From an uncultured Erythrobacter sp. (GTDB lineage: Bacteria > Pseudomonadota > Alphaproteobacteria > Sphingomonadales > Sphingomonadaceae): a stretch of 64,000 bases of DNA. Of this stretch, positions 17,176-28,095 are shown in pieces. A program made the position numbers and the translations under genes. Every line of letters begins with the position of its first letter. The stretch's first letter is position 1. The notes beneath the pieces are model-generated. The model was not told where the DNA came from. It saw nothing but the letters and a program-made list of their open reading frames with translations, and ran no database searches. The stretch spans positions 434,001 through 498,000 of the forward strand of contig CANLZP010000002.1 in NCBI GenBank assembly GCA_947495695.1. The letters are read 5' to 3'.

Positions 17176-18410
17176 TGCTGCGAGCGCTGATGGCAGCTGT
17201 GGCGCTCGGCCTTGCTGCGCCTGCGTTGGCAGCGGATGCCCCCGAATGGCGCGCGGTCGATGAAGCCACCGGCCAGATCCGCGATGTAGAGGGGCTAGAA
17301 CAGCTCGCGCTCGATTTCCCCAATAGCGGAACAGTGCGCTTGCGGTTGTTGCAGCCTCTGCTAGCCGCCGGTGAGGCCGAGCGGATCATGGAGCTGCTGG
17401 AATGGCTGTATGACCGCGGCTATGTTTTCAGCGATGTCGCGCAAGCACAGATCCCAAAATTGCTCGCAGGGGTTGATCCGGGGAGGATCGCGGAACGGTT
17501 GCGGGCCGAGGCCGAAGTGATTGAAGCGAGTGAGGCAATCGCCACTGTTCCTGCTGAGACGGGGCTGATCGAAACGGTCGTATCGCCAGATGACGGCATA
17601 TTGGTCGTGACGTCCATCACCCAACAGGCCGGATTCGCCAGTATGGATGGCACCGATTGGCAGCGCCTCGAAATGCCGATGGCCAATGATCTAAGCGGAC
17701 TGGTGGCGGATACCGAGCGCAATATCGGATGGTTTGCGTCTTCGAATATCGACCAATCCGAAGTGGATGGTGCTCGTTTCAACGGATTGATCGGGCTTTC
17801 TAATGGATCTGATCAGCCTATTCTTGTGCCCGCGCCAGAAGGTGTGACTCTATCTGATCTCGAACTCGGTATTGATGGAGCGGTTTATGCCAGCGATCCG
17901 CTGAACGGGGGCGTCTATGTTGCCCGTCCAAATAGCACTGAACTTGAAGTGCTGGTCGCTCCCGGAACGCTCCGCTCGCCGCAAGGGCTTGCTGTCGGTG
18001 AGTATGGCAATCTCTTGTATGTCAGCGATTATCGTTACGGGATCGCGATTGTCGATCTCGCAGATGGCTCAGTATCGCGCCTGGCATCGGATATTCCAAT
18101 TATCCTCGACGGCGTTGACGGCTTGTGGCGCTATGGCCACGAACTGATCGCAGTGCAGAACGGCACCAGTCCAATGCGGATCAGCGCCTTTGAACTGTCA
18201 AAAGATGGCACGCGCATAACGGGTCATCGCATATTGGAACAAACCCATTCAGATTGGACCGAGCCGCTCTCTGGCAGCATCGATGGTGACGCGCTGATCT
18301 ATATCGGCAATGGACAGTGGGACCGATACATCGAAGGTGAGCTGAAGGAAGGCATGGAGGCGCTGCCAACGCAAATCCGGCGGCTGCGGCTAACGGACCC
18401 GGCAAAGTAA
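17172..18410 (+). CDS. Secreted beta-propeller-like protein of unknown function
   Basis: This 412-aa precursor has a signal peptide (MMLRALMAAVALGLAAPALAA). Residues 30-125 are helical and repeat-like. From about residue 135 onward the sequence shows short blocks with the look of NHL/SMP-30-type propeller blades (GLIGLSNGSD, DGAVYASDPLNGGVYVA, SPQGLAVGEYGNLLYVSDYRYGIAIVDL, DGVDGLWRYGHELIAVQNG). It is coupled to the upstream aldehyde dehydrogenase by an ATGA overlap. I do not recognise a specific family. Periplasmic location is well supported; a substrate-binding or hydrolase role is only inferred from the propeller look. Confidence 0.6.
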   Translation: MMLRALMAAVALGLAAPALAADAPEWRAVDEATGQIRDVEGLEQLALDFPNSGTVRLRLLQPLLAAGEAERIMELLEWLYDRGYVFSDVAQAQIPKLLAGVDPGRIAERLRAEAEVIEASEAIATVPAETGLIETVVSPDDGILVVTSITQQAGFASMDGTDWQRLEMPMANDLSGLVADTERNIGWFASSNIDQSEVDGARFNGLIGLSNGSDQPILVPAPEGVTLSDLELGIDGAVYASDPLNGGVYVARPNSTELEVLVAPGTLRSPQGLAVGEYGNLLYVSDYRYGIAIVDLADGSVSRLASDIPIILDGVDGLWRYGHELIAVQNGTSPMRISAFELSKDGTRITGHRILEQTHSDWTEPLSGSIDGDALIYIGNGQWDRYIEGELKEGMEALPTQIRRLRLTDPAK

Positions 18411-18467
18411 TCGTGGGCGATTCCGGCGATCGCGCCTAAAGTCCTCTGAATTACCCGATTCCTGCCC

Positions 18468-18496
18468 TTGCGCCGCGCTTGCGAGAGGCCTAGAGG
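18468..18496 (+). promoter_or_regulatory. Candidate promoter of the nuo operon
   Basis: TTGCGC (18468-18473) and TAGAGG (18491-18496) are separated by 17 bases and lie 37 bases before the nuoA start. Both hexamers are imperfect, so this is a best guess. The 122-bp gap holds no better pair, and nuo genes downstream have almost no intergenic space. Confidence 0.3.
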
Positions 18497-18532
18497 CGGG
18501 CCAAGTTTTGCCTTTTTAACTAGGACTTCCGT

Positions 18533-18907
18533 GTGGTCGATCTCAGTCAATATCTGCCAATCCTGATTTTCCTGATAATTGCGCTGGGATTGTCCTGTCT
18601 GTTCGTGTTTCTTCCCATGGGAGTTTCGCGGCTGACCGGAGCGCACAATCCCGATGCAGAAAAACTCAGCGAGTATGAGTGTGGTTTCCCCGCATTTGAA
18701 GACGCCCGCAGTCAGTTTGACGTTCGTTTTTATCTGGTCGCCATCAGCTTTATCATTTTTGACCTTGAGGCCGCGTTCCTGTTTCCATGGGCGGTCAGCC
18801 TGGGTGAAACCGGTTGGCAGGGCTGGATTGGCATGATGATCTTCCTTGGCATTCTGGCGATTGGGCTAGCTTATGAATGGAAGAAGGGAGCTCTGGACTG
18901 GGAATGA
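18533..18907 (+). CDS. nuoA: NADH-quinone oxidoreductase subunit A
   Basis: This 124-aa membrane subunit of respiratory complex I has three TM helices. The loop between helices 1 and 2 carries the conserved [23 protein letters not shown], and helix 2 contains [13 protein letters not shown]. The start is GTG with AGGAC about 7 bases upstream. It is the first gene of the nuo operon; its stop overlaps the nuoB start (ATGA). Confidence 0.96.
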   Translation: MVDLSQYLPILIFLIIALGLSCLFVFLPMGVSRLTGAHNPDAEKLSEYECGFPAFEDARSQFDVRFYLVAISFIIFDLEAAFLFPWAVSLGETGWQGWIGMMIFLGILAIGLAYEWKKGALDWE

Positions 18908-19518
18908 GTAATTCTTCGAAAATGACCTCCAGCACGATTATCACGCCGCCAACCGCACCGATCAATGCGGCGCAGGCAGCTGCACAGATGCCAACGGCAC
19001 TGGGCGGCGAAGTTCGTCAGCCGGATGCTGATTACTTCCATGCAATGCAGGCCGAGGTGAATGACAAGGGCTTCTTGCTGACCTCGACCGAAGACGTGTT
19101 CCAATGGGCGCGCACCGGATCGCTGTGGTGGATGACCTTTGGTTTGGCTTGTTGCGCGGTGGAGATGATCCATGTGAACATGCCGCGTTACGATATGGAG
19201 CGATTTGGCGCTGCCCCGCGTGCATCTCCGCGCCAGTCTGACCTGATGATTGTCGCCGGAACACTGTGCAACAAAATGGCGCCTGCCTTGCGCAAGGTTT
19301 ATGACCAGATGTCTGACCCCAAATATGTGATCAGCATGGGCAGCTGCGCCAATGGCGGCGGCTATTACCACTACAGCTATTCTGTGGTTCGTGGTTGCGA
19401 CCGCATTGTTCCGGTGGACATCTATGTTCCTGGTTGCCCGCCCACCGCAGAGGCATTGCTGTATGGCGTGATGCAATTGCAGCGCAAGATCCGCCGCGTT
19501 GGGACGATTGAGCGATGA
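18904..19518 (+). CDS. nuoB: NADH-quinone oxidoreductase subunit B (N2 cluster)
   Basis: This 204-aa peripheral-arm subunit binds the terminal Fe-S cluster N2, which passes electrons to quinone. Ligands are visible in [17 protein letters not shown] and VPGCPPT. The N-terminal 40 residues are Thr/Ala/Pro-rich and poorly structured. The ORF track start at 18877 lies inside nuoA; ATG 18904, which overlaps the nuoA stop by four bases, is the natural start. Its end overlaps nuoC by four bases. Confidence 0.96.
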   Translation: MSNSSKMTSSTIITPPTAPINAAQAAAQMPTALGGEVRQPDADYFHAMQAEVNDKGFLLTSTEDVFQWARTGSLWWMTFGLACCAVEMIHVNMPRYDMERFGAAPRASPRQSDLMIVAGTLCNKMAPALRKVYDQMSDPKYVISMGSCANGGGYYHYSYSVVRGCDRIVPVDIYVPGCPPTAEALLYGVMQLQRKIRRVGTIER

Positions 19519-20276
19519 GCGTCGTCCACTCAGCCCCCAAATTTGCCTCAAATGATGGCGTGATTGAGACCCTGAGCTCTGCGCTGGGCAGCGCGATCCT
19601 GTCTGCACAAGGGCAGCATGGCGAAGTGCTGCTGACGGTGCAGCGTGATACGATTGTGGATACGCTTCGGGCTCTGCGCGATGATCATGATTATCAGCAG
19701 ATGATGGAGATCGCTGGCGTGGACTTTCCCGAGCGCGCCGAGCGTTTCGAGGTCGTTTATATGCTGCTCAGCCTGACCAAGAACCACCGTATCATGGTCA
19801 AGCTGTCGACAGATGAGGCAACACCTGTTCCGTCAATCACTGGCCTGTGGCCCAATGCAGGTTGGCTGGAGCGCGAAGTTTTTGACCTGTATGGCGTATT
19901 GTTTGCAGGCAATAATGACCTGCGCCGCATTCTGACCGATTACGGTTTTGAAGGTCATCCATTCCGTAAGGATTTCCCGCTGACGGGCTATACCGAATTG
20001 CGTTATTCCGAAGAGGAAAAGCGCGTGGTTTATGAGCCGGTTGAGCTGGCCCAAGATTTGCGACAATTCGACTTTCTCAGTCCTTGGGAGGGCGGGGACT
20101 ATGTCTTGCCCGGAGACGAAAAGGCGGATGGCCCGCCCGATGTCGACAAGCCAAAAGTGACCGAGGGTCCCAAGGATACAGGCGCAGGCCCGAAGGCTGA
20201 GAAGAAGGCGGCTGAAGATACGCCTGCCGATCCACCGGCCATGGATGAACCGGGCAAGAAGGAGGACGATAAATGA
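19515..20276 (+). CDS. nuoC: NADH-quinone oxidoreductase subunit C
   Basis: This 253-aa 30-kDa-type subunit of the complex I peripheral arm is separate from NuoD, unlike the E. coli NuoCD fusion. The signature is [41 protein letters not shown], here quoted in part for the match. After about residue 200 a Lys/Asp/Pro-rich, low-complexity tail ([19 protein letters not shown]) extends beyond the conserved fold, as in some alphaproteobacteria. Four-base overlaps join it to nuoB and nuoD. Confidence 0.95.
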   Translation: MSVVHSAPKFASNDGVIETLSSALGSAILSAQGQHGEVLLTVQRDTIVDTLRALRDDHDYQQMMEIAGVDFPERAERFEVVYMLLSLTKNHRIMVKLSTDEATPVPSITGLWPNAGWLEREVFDLYGVLFAGNNDLRRILTDYGFEGHPFRKDFPLTGYTELRYSEEEKRVVYEPVELAQDLRQFDFLSPWEGGDYVLPGDEKADGPPDVDKPKVTEGPKDTGAGPKAEKKAAEDTPADPPAMDEPGKKEDDK

Positions 20277-21484
20277 GCGTCCAACTCGAAGAATCGCCCA
20301 CCACCGATGGCGAAGTCATCAGCAATTACACGATCAATTTTGGTCCTCAGCACCCCGCAGCGCACGGCGTTTTGCGCATGGTTATGGAGCTGGATGGCGA
20401 AATTATCGAACGGGTCGATCCGCATGTCGGCTTGCTCCATCGTGGCACTGAAAAACTGATCGAGCACAAGACCTATTTGCAGGCCTTGCCCTATTTTGAT
20501 CGGCTCGATTACTGTTCGCCTCTGTGTCAGGAACATTCCTATGTGCTGGCAATTGAAAAGCTGCTCAATCTGGAGGTTCCAGAACGGGCGCAATATCTAC
20601 GTGTTCTCTTTGCCGAGCTGACCCGCATATCCAATCACATGCTCAATATGGGCGCCCATGTGTTGGATGTTGGCGCGTTTACGCCCAACCTCTGGATCAT
20701 GGATCTGCGCGAAGACTGCATGAACTTCTTCGAGCGTGCTTCGGGCGCGCGGATGCACTCGGCCTGGTTCCGTCCCGGCGGCGTCCATCAGGATGTTCCC
20801 GAGAAATTGCTGGTCGATATTGGTGAATGGCTCGACAACCGCTTCTTCCAATTGTTCGACGATGCGATGAGCCTGGTGATCGACAACCGCATCTTCAAAC
20901 AGCGCAATGTTGATATTGCCGTGGTCAGCCGCGATGATGCGGTGGCCTGGGGCTTTTCTGGCCCGATGATCCGCGCCGCCGGCATTCCATGGGATCTGCG
21001 CAAGTCGCAACCTTATGATGTCTATGACCGGATGGACTTCGACATTCCTGTCGGCACCAATTCGGACTGTTATGACCGGTTTATGGTGCGCGTTGCCGAA
21101 ATCCGTCAAAGCGCTCGGATTATCAAGCAGTGCTTGGCCGAGATGCCGCAAGGCCCAATTGCCAGCGAAGATGGCAAAGTCTCTCCGCCCAAGCGCGGCG
21201 AGATGAAGCAATCGATGGAAAGCCTGATCCACCACTTCAAGCTTTACACCGAAGGCTTCCATGTTCCCGCTGGCGAAGTTTACGTCGCCACGGAAAGCCC
21301 CAAGGGTGAATTCGGCGTCTATCTGGTCAGCGATGGCACGAACAAGCCGTATCGTTGCAAGATCCGCCCCACCGCATTCTCGCACCTGCAGGCGATGGAT
21401 ATGATGTGCAAAGGGCACATGCTGCCTGATGCCACCGCCATCCTCGGCGCTATCGACGTCGTGTTCGGGGAGTGTGACCGGTGA
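20273..21484 (+). CDS. nuoD: NADH-quinone oxidoreductase subunit D
   Basis: This 403-aa 49-kDa-type subunit forms the quinone-binding cavity together with NuoB. It shows [14 protein letters not shown] near residue 21, [14 protein letters not shown] and the C-terminal IVFGECDR-type ending (DVVFGECDR), all conserved in the hydrogenase-derived family. Its stop overlaps the GTG of a small membrane ORF (GTGA), not nuoE directly. Confidence 0.96.
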   Translation: MSVQLEESPTTDGEVISNYTINFGPQHPAAHGVLRMVMELDGEIIERVDPHVGLLHRGTEKLIEHKTYLQALPYFDRLDYCSPLCQEHSYVLAIEKLLNLEVPERAQYLRVLFAELTRISNHMLNMGAHVLDVGAFTPNLWIMDLREDCMNFFERASGARMHSAWFRPGGVHQDVPEKLLVDIGEWLDNRFFQLFDDAMSLVIDNRIFKQRNVDIAVVSRDDAVAWGFSGPMIRAAGIPWDLRKSQPYDVYDRMDFDIPVGTNSDCYDRFMVRVAEIRQSARIIKQCLAEMPQGPIASEDGKVSPPKRGEMKQSMESLIHHFKLYTEGFHVPAGEVYVATESPKGEFGVYLVSDGTNKPYRCKIRPTAFSHLQAMDMMCKGHMLPDATAILGAIDVVFGECDR

Positions 21485-21714
21485 GTGAGTACAGCCTCAT
21501 GCAAAGGATAAAGGTTGCGGTTCTTTCACAATTGGCATTCTGGCTTGCGCTGCCTTTTGTATTTGTAGCGTTCACATTCTTGCCAATGGCTGCGAAGGAA
21601 TGGGTACTGAGCGCGCTTCCATTTGTTCTCATAATTGGTCTTTGCTTTACGATTTACCGTGCATTCGCAAATCGTTCTGCTGCAGTCAGCTCGCGAGGAG
21701 ATAATAATGGCTGA
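21481..21714 (+). CDS. Small two-TM membrane protein inserted between nuoD and nuoE
   Basis: This 77-aa protein starts at a GTG overlapping the nuoD stop by four bases. Two hydrophobic segments (about residues 13-33 and 41-61) separated by AAKEW predict a hairpin in the inner membrane, with a polar C-terminus. I do not recognise a family. The coupled position in the operon argues for real translation; local base use is more A/T-rich than nuoD. It could be an accessory or assembly factor of complex I, or a passenger. Function is unknown. Confidence 0.6.
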   Translation: MSEYSLMQRIKVAVLSQLAFWLALPFVFVAFTFLPMAAKEWVLSALPFVLIIGLCFTIYRAFANRSAAVSSRGDNNG

Positions 21715-21772
21715 TTGTAGTTTTGCGTCCAATACGTCGGCACAGGGCAAAAGCTGGAGCTTGGCAAAATGA
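21707..21772 (+). CDS. Possible 21-aa microprotein in the nuo operon
   Basis: ATG 21707 has an excellent ribosome-binding site (GAGGAG about 7 bases upstream), overlaps the preceding stop by eight bases, and its own TGA overlaps the next ATG (ATGA). The product ([21 protein letters not shown]) is hydrophilic and has no recognisable motif. It may serve mainly to hand ribosomes from the 77-aa ORF to the 60-aa ORF. It is too short for the ORF track; coding status is unproven. Confidence 0.35.
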   Translation: MADCSFASNTSAQGKSWSLAK

Positions 21773-21951
21773 TCCTGCGCGAGGTCTTGATCTTTTTGGC
21801 CGCGATCTGCCTGTTTGCAGGCGGGATCTACGCTTATCTCACCGCATTTCATGGGGGAGCTTCTATGAAGGAGGTTCTCTCCACCGCATTTGCCGCATTG
21901 GTCGGGCTGTATGCCGGACGTGCATTGCAAGGGAGGCTCAGCCGTGGCTGA
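21769..21951 (+). CDS. Small membrane protein upstream of nuoE
   Basis: This 60-aa protein has an N-terminal TM segment (residues 4-24) and a second hydrophobic stretch (TAFAALVGLYAGRAL), with GRLSRG at the end. It starts in an ATGA overlap with the 21-aa ORF and its end overlaps the GTG start of nuoE by eight bases. GGAGG for nuoE lies inside it. There is no named family. Position and coupling suggest a real accessory gene. Confidence 0.55.
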   Translation: MILREVLIFLAAICLFAGGIYAYLTAFHGGASMKEVLSTAFAALVGLYAGRALQGRLSRG

Positions 21952-22612
21952 TCGTCATCTCGCCCCTGATACGCCGGATTTGCGCGCGCGCTGGGGCTCA
22001 TTTGAATTCACGCCCGAATATCGGGAAAAGGCCGATTATCACATCGCCAAATATCCCGAGGGCCGTCAAAAGTCTGCGGTGATGCCGTTGCTCGATCTGG
22101 CGCAGCGTCAGGTTGGCGAAGAAACCAGCACGCAAGGCTGGCTGCCGCTGCCGGTGATGGAATATGTTGCGAAATATCTCGACATGCCGATCATCCGCGT
22201 AGTCGAAGTTGCGACATTCTACTTTATGTATAACCTTGTTCCGGTTGGAAAATATCACGTCCAAGTATGCGGCACGACACCCTGCATGTTGCGCGGTTCG
22301 GACGATATTATCTCTGCCTGCAAGAAACGCGGCATGGCCAAGGGCAAAGTTTCTGAAGATGGTCTGTGGACGCTGACTGAGGTCGAGTGCATGGGCAATT
22401 GCGCCACCGCGCCAATGGTCCAGATTAATGACGACAATTACGAAGATTTGACGGTTGAACGGCTTGACGCGGTTCTGGATGCGCTGGCCAAGGGTGAGCA
22501 ACCTAAGACAGGGACGCAAGAGCCCGGTCGCCACACATCAGAGCCATCGGGCGGTGCAACCACGCTGAAAGAAATGGTCGATGCCAATCACGATTATCGG
22601 GGGGATTGGTAA
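21944..22612 (+). CDS. nuoE: NADH-quinone oxidoreductase subunit E (2Fe-2S)
   Basis: This 222-aa 24-kDa-type subunit holds cluster N1a. Ligand cysteines appear as VCGTTPC and, about 36 residues on, ECMGNC. A proline/glycine/threonine-rich tail of about 45 residues follows the fold. The ORF track starts at TTG 21890; GTG 21944 with GGGAGG 7 bases upstream gives the usual N-terminus. Its stop TAA shares one base with the nuoF ATG. Confidence 0.95.
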   Translation: MADRHLAPDTPDLRARWGSFEFTPEYREKADYHIAKYPEGRQKSAVMPLLDLAQRQVGEETSTQGWLPLPVMEYVAKYLDMPIIRVVEVATFYFMYNLVPVGKYHVQVCGTTPCMLRGSDDIISACKKRGMAKGKVSEDGLWTLTEVECMGNCATAPMVQINDDNYEDLTVERLDAVLDALAKGEQPKTGTQEPGRHTSEPSGGATTLKEMVDANHDYRGDW

Positions 22613-23907
22613 TGTCTCTCCAGGATAAGGACCGCATCTTTACCAATGTCTACGGCTTCCAGGATTGGGGGCTTAAGGCAGCGCAGGCACGCGGTGATTG
22701 GGACAACACCAAGGCGCTGATCCAGCGTGGTGAAGACGCGATTATCGATGAGATGAAGGCCAGCGGTTTGCGCGGCCGGGGCGGGGCGGGTTTCCCGACC
22801 GGTTTGAAATGGTCTTTCATGCCCAAGGAAAGCAAGGACGGTCGTCCCAGCTTCTTGGTCATCAATGCTGACGAATCCGAGCCGGGTTCGTGCAAGGATC
22901 GCGAGATTATCCGGCATGATCCGCACAAGCTGATCGAAGGTGCCTTGGTGGCGGGTTTCGCTATGCGCGCACGGGCGGCCTATATCTACATTCGCGGCGA
23001 GTATATTCGCGAGGCGGAAACGCTGCAGAAAGCCATCGACGAGGCCTATGAAGCCGGCCTGCTGGGCAAGAATGCCAGCGGATCAGGCTTTGACTTTGAT
23101 GTGTTCATGCACCGCGGTGCTGGCGCTTATATTTGCGGTGAAGAAACCGCGATGATCGAAAGCCTTGAGGGCAAGAAAGGCCAGCCAAGGCTCAAACCGC
23201 CATTCCCGGCGGGCGCGGGCCTGTATGGTTGCCCGACCACGGTCAACAATGTCGAAAGCATTGCTGTTGTGCCCACCATCCTGCGGCGCGGGGCCAGCTG
23301 GTTCAGCAGCTTTGGCCGCGAGGGCAATGCGGGCACCAAATTGTTCCAGATCTCCGGCCATGTCGAGAAGCCTTGCGTGGTCGAGGAAGCGATGAGCATC
23401 CCGTTTGAGGAGCTGATCGAGAAGCATTGCGGCGGCATTACCGGTGGGTGGGACAATCTGCTGGCGGTTATTCCGGGCGGCTCGTCCGTACCACTGGTAC
23501 CAGCCGACCAGATCCGCAGCGCTCCGATGGATTTTGACGGGCTTAAAGAGCTGGGATCAGGCCTCGGCACGGCTGCCGTGATCGTGATGGACAAATCGAC
23601 CGATATTGTTCGGGCAATCAGCCGCTTAAGCTATTTCTACAAGCATGAATCCTGCGGCCAATGTACGCCGTGCCGCGAAGGCACCGGGTGGATGTGGCGC
23701 ATGATGGAGCGACTGCGCACAGGCGATGCAGCGATCGAGGAAATCGACATGCTGCACGAAGTGACCAAACAGGTAGAAGGCCACACGATCTGCGCGCTAG
23801 GCGATGCCGCGGCTTGGCCAATTCAAGGGCTGATCCGCCATTTCCGCCCCGAGTTGGAAAAGCGCATCCACGAACACAACGCACAATTCGCGGAGGCTGC
23901 GGAGTAA
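22612..23907 (+). CDS. nuoF: NADH-quinone oxidoreductase subunit F (NADH/FMN binding)
   Basis: This 431-aa subunit oxidises NADH, binds FMN and the N3 4Fe-4S cluster. Motifs are [16 protein letters not shown] (nucleotide binding), [16 protein letters not shown] (FMN region) and [12 protein letters not shown] with a later [13 protein letters not shown] cysteine for N3. It starts at ATG 22612, overlapping the nuoE stop by one base. Confidence 0.97.
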   Translation: MSLQDKDRIFTNVYGFQDWGLKAAQARGDWDNTKALIQRGEDAIIDEMKASGLRGRGGAGFPTGLKWSFMPKESKDGRPSFLVINADESEPGSCKDREIIRHDPHKLIEGALVAGFAMRARAAYIYIRGEYIREAETLQKAIDEAYEAGLLGKNASGSGFDFDVFMHRGAGAYICGEETAMIESLEGKKGQPRLKPPFPAGAGLYGCPTTVNNVESIAVVPTILRRGASWFSSFGREGNAGTKLFQISGHVEKPCVVEEAMSIPFEELIEKHCGGITGGWDNLLAVIPGGSSVPLVPADQIRSAPMDFDGLKELGSGLGTAAVIVMDKSTDIVRAISRLSYFYKHESCGQCTPCREGTGWMWRMMERLRTGDAAIEEIDMLHEVTKQVEGHTICALGDAAAWPIQGLIRHFRPELEKRIHEHNAQFAEAAE

Positions 23908-23909
23908 TT

Positions 23910-25904
23910 ATGCCTAAAGTCACCGTAGATGGCGAAGAAATCGAAGTCCCCGCAGGGGCAACCGTGCTGCAAGCGTGCGAGCTTGCGGGCAAGGAAATCC
24001 CGCGTTTTTGTTACCACGAACGCTTAAGTATCGCCGGTAACTGCCGGATGTGCTTGGTGGAAGTGAAGCCTGGCCCTCCAAAGCCGCAGGCCAGTTGCGC
24101 GCTGCCAGCAGGCGACGGTCAGGAAATCCGCACCGATACACCGATGGTCAAGAAGGCCCGCGAAGGGGTGATGGAATTTCTCCTGATCAACCACCCGCTC
24201 GATTGCCCGATTTGCGACCAAGGCGGCGAGTGCGATTTGCAGGATCAGGCGGTGGCCTATGGTCGCGGCGGTTCTCGTTATGAAGAGAACAAGCGCGCCG
24301 TCACCGAAAAGAACATGGGCCCACTGATCAAGACGATCATGACCCGCTGCATCCACTGCACCCGCTGCGTGCGTTTCTCTGAGGAAATCGCCGGTGTGGA
24401 CGAAATCGGCGCGATTTACCGCGGCGAGGACATGCAGATCACGACCTATCTTGAACGCGCCGCCGAGCACGAGCTGAGCGCAAATGTGATCGATTTGTGC
24501 CCTGTGGGCGCTTTGACATCTGCGCCATACGCCTTTGAAGCGCGCCCGTGGGAACTGAAGAAAACGCTTAGCATCGACGTTTCCGATGCCATCGGCGCGA
24601 ATATCCGGCTCGACAGCCGTGGCCGCGAGGTCATGCGCGCTCTCCCTCGCACCAATGATGATGTGAATGAGGAATGGATTTCGGATAAAGCGCGCTATCA
24701 GGTCGATGGCCTGACCAAGCGCCGTCTCGACAAGGTTTTCATGCGCAAACGCGGCAAGCTGACCGAGGCGGGCTGGGACGAGGCGTTCAAGGCGATCGCC
24801 AAGCAATTGAAGGGTGCGCCCTCCAGCATTGCGGCGGTTGCTGGCGATATGCTCGATTGCGAGACCATGTTTGCGGCCAAAAGCCTGCTCAAGGCCTGCG
24901 GATCATCGCTGATCGAGGGCCGTCAAACCGGCATGGATTACGATGTGTCCAATCTGGCTGCGGTCAATTTCAATTCGACGCTCGCCGGTATTGAAGATGC
25001 CGAGGCGATCCTGATCGTGGGCAGCCACGTGCGTTGGGAAGCGCCCTTGGTCAATGTCCGCCTGCGCAAGGCCGTGAAACGCGGCGCCAAGGTGTTCTTG
25101 ATCGGGCCGGAATGGGAAACGACTTTCCCCTCGACCTTCCTCGGCAATGATCTGGGCGTGCTGAATGACTTGCCATCCGATGTGGTGGACGCCTTTAAGG
25201 GTGCCGATAAATCGGCTGTTATCCTGGGCGGAGCGGCGCTGAAGGGCGCTCATGCCAAGGCCATGGCATTGGCAGCGGACTGGGGCGCTGAGTTTAACGT
25301 GCTGCATTTCTCAGCCGCACGCATGGGCGGATTGATGCTCGGTTTTGCTCAAGCCGGCGGCATGGCCGATATCGCTGCGGCAAGCCCCAAAGTCGTGCTG
25401 GCTCTGGGTGCGGACGAGATGAATTTCGAGCCGTTTGCCGACAGTTTAAAGGTCTATATCGGCCATCATGGTGACAAGGGCGCGCATGCAGCGGATATTA
25501 TTCTGCCCGCAGCCAGCTTCGCCGAGAAAGACGGCACCTATGTGAACACCGAAGGCCGCGTCCAATTTGCCGAAAAAGCCGTGTTCGCGCCGGGTGATGC
25601 ACGCGAAGACTGGACGATCCTGCGCGCGCTGGCCGACGCACTGAAGGTGGATGTGGGCTTTGACAGCTTTGCTCAATTGCAGGCGGCAATGATTTCTGAA
25701 GTGCCTGCCCTGGGCGAAGAAGGATTGGCAGATTATGGTTCGCTTCCAGCAGCTGCCTCGGATGCGAAAGCAGAAGGCGTTTTGGAAGCCTATCCGATCA
25801 AGGATTTCTACCTCACCAACCCGATCGCCCGCGCCAGCGCGGTGATGCAGCAATGTTCGGCAGAACTGCTCCACGGCGATGAGATGAAGGAGGCGGCGGA
25901 GTGA
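23910..25904 (+). CDS. nuoG: NADH-quinone oxidoreductase subunit G
   Basis: This 664-aa subunit carries Fe-S relay clusters. The N-terminal ferredoxin domain binds 2Fe-2S ([24 protein letters not shown]), followed by the His-ligated cluster ([14 protein letters not shown]) and the [18 protein letters not shown] set. The molybdopterin-oxidoreductase-like C-terminal half is degenerate, as expected. Length is that of alphaproteobacterial and mitochondrial homologues, about 240 aa shorter than E. coli NuoG. The ORF track's earlier start lies in nuoF. ATG 23910 follows the nuoF stop by two bases. Confidence 0.96.
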   Translation: MPKVTVDGEEIEVPAGATVLQACELAGKEIPRFCYHERLSIAGNCRMCLVEVKPGPPKPQASCALPAGDGQEIRTDTPMVKKAREGVMEFLLINHPLDCPICDQGGECDLQDQAVAYGRGGSRYEENKRAVTEKNMGPLIKTIMTRCIHCTRCVRFSEEIAGVDEIGAIYRGEDMQITTYLERAAEHELSANVIDLCPVGALTSAPYAFEARPWELKKTLSIDVSDAIGANIRLDSRGREVMRALPRTNDDVNEEWISDKARYQVDGLTKRRLDKVFMRKRGKLTEAGWDEAFKAIAKQLKGAPSSIAAVAGDMLDCETMFAAKSLLKACGSSLIEGRQTGMDYDVSNLAAVNFNSTLAGIEDAEAILIVGSHVRWEAPLVNVRLRKAVKRGAKVFLIGPEWETTFPSTFLGNDLGVLNDLPSDVVDAFKGADKSAVILGGAALKGAHAKAMALAADWGAEFNVLHFSAARMGGLMLGFAQAGGMADIAAASPKVVLALGADEMNFEPFADSLKVYIGHHGDKGAHAADIILPAASFAEKDGTYVNTEGRVQFAEKAVFAPGDAREDWTILRALADALKVDVGFDSFAQLQAAMISEVPALGEEGLADYGSLPAAASDAKAEGVLEAYPIKDFYLTNPIARASAVMQQCSAELLHGDEMKEAAE

Positions 25905-26959
25905 CCGAATTCTTCGAATCTCTCGGCATGTCCTACGAATGGGCATGGTTTGTCGCCACGGTCAGCGGTGTTTTGCTGATTGCTCTGCCGCTCATGCTGG
26001 CAGTGGCGATGGTGATCTATGTCGACCGCAAGGTTCTGGGCGCGATCATGATGCGTCGCGGACCCAATGTGGTGGGTCCGTTTGGCTTGCTGCAAAGTTT
26101 TGCCGACGGTTTGAAGGTGTTCCTGCAGGAAACCATCATTCCCAGCGCGGCGAACAAGGGCATATTCCTGCTCGCGCCGATCATCACATTTACCGTGGCG
26201 CTGGCTGCATGGGCGGTGATCCCGTTCGATGCGGGCGTGGTGTTGGCCGATATCAATGTCGGGCTGCTCTACATCCTCGCGATCAGTTCACTGGGCGTTT
26301 ACGGCGTGGTGATGAGCGGTTGGGCAAGTAACTCAAAATACCCGTTCTTTTCCGCCATGCGGGCCGCGGCACAGATGATCTCTTACGAAGTCTCGATCGG
26401 CTTTGTGCTGGTGTGCGTGGTGCTGTTTGCAGGTACGTTCAATATGAGCGGCATTGTGATGGCGCAGAAGGGCCACGGCCTCGGCTTCATCAATGGGTTC
26501 TTCGTCAATCCCTTGCTGTTCCCGATGTTTGTGGTGTTCTTCATCTCGGCCTTGGCAGAGACCGCTCGTGCTCCATTTGACTTGACCGAGGCCGAGTCCG
26601 AACTCGTCGCCGGTTATCAAACTGAATACAGCTCGATGAGCTTTGCGCTGTTCTGGCTGGGTGAATATGCCAACATCTTGCTGATGTGCTCGCTTTGCAC
26701 GCTGCTGTTCATGGGCGGGTGGTTGCCACCTGTTGAGTGGGCGCCGCTATATTACGTCCCCGGCATCATCTGGTTCATGTTGAAGACGTTCTTCTTCTTC
26801 TTCCTGTTCAGCTGGATTTGGGCAACCGTACCGCGCTATCGCTATGACCAATTGATGCGCCTTGGCTGGAAAGTCTTCCTGCCGATGAGCCTGGTCTTTG
26901 TCGCGCTGATCTCGGGCTATCTGATGGCCACCGGACACTTCACGGGAGCCTCAGCATGA
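25901..26959 (+). CDS. nuoH: NADH-quinone oxidoreductase subunit H
   Basis: This 352-aa membrane subunit lines the quinone channel at the junction of the two arms. It has about eight TM helices, with [23 protein letters not shown] near the N-terminus and the conserved acidic loop [24 protein letters not shown] (quoted in part). The start is GTG overlapping the nuoG stop by four bases. Confidence 0.96.
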   Translation: MTEFFESLGMSYEWAWFVATVSGVLLIALPLMLAVAMVIYVDRKVLGAIMMRRGPNVVGPFGLLQSFADGLKVFLQETIIPSAANKGIFLLAPIITFTVALAAWAVIPFDAGVVLADINVGLLYILAISSLGVYGVVMSGWASNSKYPFFSAMRAAAQMISYEVSIGFVLVCVVLFAGTFNMSGIVMAQKGHGLGFINGFFVNPLLFPMFVVFFISALAETARAPFDLTEAESELVAGYQTEYSSMSFALFWLGEYANILLMCSLCTLLFMGGWLPPVEWAPLYYVPGIIWFMLKTFFFFFLFSWIWATVPRYRYDQLMRLGWKVFLPMSLVFVALISGYLMATGHFTGASA

Positions 26960-27444
26960 GCACCGTCACACATCTCATCAAATCCTTCACCCTATGGGAA
27001 TTCCTCAAGGCGCATGCGTTGACCTTGAAGTATTTCTTCAGGCCCAAGGTGACGATTAACTATCCGTTCGAAAAGAACCCGCTGAGCCCACGTTTTCGCG
27101 GTGAGCATGCCCTGCGTCGCTATCCCAACGGGGAAGAGCGCTGCATCGCGTGCAAATTGTGCGAGGCGGTTTGTCCTGCGCAGGCGATCACCATTGAGAG
27201 CGAACCGCGCGAAGATGGCAGCCGTCGGACCACGCGTTATGACATCGACATGACCAAATGCATCTATTGCGGGTTCTGCCAAGAGGCTTGCCCGGTGGAC
27301 GCAGTGGTTGAGGGTCCGAATTTTGAATACGCAACCGAAACGCGCGAGGAATTGCTCTACGACAAGGCGAAGCTGCTGGCCAACGGGGACAAGTGGGAGC
27401 GGGCCATTGCCGCAAACCTTGAAGCCGATGCGCCCTATCGCTAA
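26956..27444 (+). CDS. nuoI: NADH-quinone oxidoreductase subunit I (two 4Fe-4S)
   Basis: This 162-aa ferredoxin-like subunit carries clusters N6a and N6b, seen as [12 protein letters not shown] and [12 protein letters not shown]. An N-terminal amphipathic helix docks it to the membrane arm. It overlaps nuoH by four bases and is followed by a 27-base gap before nuoJ. Confidence 0.97.
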   Translation: MSTVTHLIKSFTLWEFLKAHALTLKYFFRPKVTINYPFEKNPLSPRFRGEHALRRYPNGEERCIACKLCEAVCPAQAITIESEPREDGSRRTTRYDIDMTKCIYCGFCQEACPVDAVVEGPNFEYATETREELLYDKAKLLANGDKWERAIAANLEADAPYR

Positions 27445-27471
27445 CCGCCGCCGCGAAGAGAAACAGGGATC

Positions 27472-28095
27472 ATGATTCAAACCTTAGCCTTCTATCTGTT
27501 TGCCAGCCTGGTGATCGCCAGCGCGGTCATGGTGATCATGGCGCGCAATCCGGTCCATTCGGTGTTGTGGCTGATCTTGGCCTTCTTCAACGCTGCCGGC
27601 CTGATGGTGCTGGTGGGCGCTGAGTTTATCGCGATGCTGTTGGTGATCGTTTACGTCGGCGCGGTCGCGGTATTGTTCTTGTTCGTCGTGATGATGCTGA
27701 ACATTGATTTTGCCGAGATGCGCGCAGGTTTCATCAACAATGTGCCGCTGGGATTGTTGATCGCGCTGATCTTGCTGGTTGAGCTGATCATGGGCGTGGG
27801 TGCCTGGAGCGCTGGCGGAATTGCTTTGGGAACGCCCGATGGCAGTGCGGCGCAAGGTCTTGGTCAAAGCAATATCGAGGCTGTGGGCGCGCTGCTCTAT
27901 GGCAAATATGTCTTCCTGTTCGAAGTGGCTGGTATCATCTTGCTGGTGGCGATGATCGGGGCGATTGTTCTGACCCATCGCCAGCGCCCTGACGGTGCGC
28001 GTGGGCATCAAGATATCGGAAAACAGATCCGCCGCCGTCCACAAGACGCAACGGTGTTGAAGAACCCTGATGTGGGCGAGGGGGTCGAGCTATGA
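27472..28095 (+). CDS. nuoJ: NADH-quinone oxidoreductase subunit J
   Basis: This 207-aa membrane subunit has five TM helices. [18 protein letters not shown] and [17 protein letters not shown] (the pi-bulge helix that changes shape in turnover) are typical. The polar tail after residue 165 ([22 protein letters not shown]) is on the cytoplasmic side. The stop overlaps the start of a 33-aa ORF (ATGA) rather than nuoK. Confidence 0.95.
   Translation: MIQTLAFYLFASLVIASAVMVIMARNPVHSVLWLILAFFNAAGLMVLVGAEFIAMLLVIVYVGAVAVLFLFVVMMLNIDFAEMRAGFINNVPLGLLIALILLVELIMGVGAWSAGGIALGTPDGSAAQGLGQSNIEAVGALLYGKYVFLFEVAGIILLVAMIGAIVLTHRQRPDGARGHQDIGKQIRRRPQDATVLKNPDVGEGVEL

Noticed and set aside
20597-21418. 273-aa minus-strand ORF within nuoD
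   Set aside because: Antisense shadow; nuoD is complete and conserved over the whole stretch.
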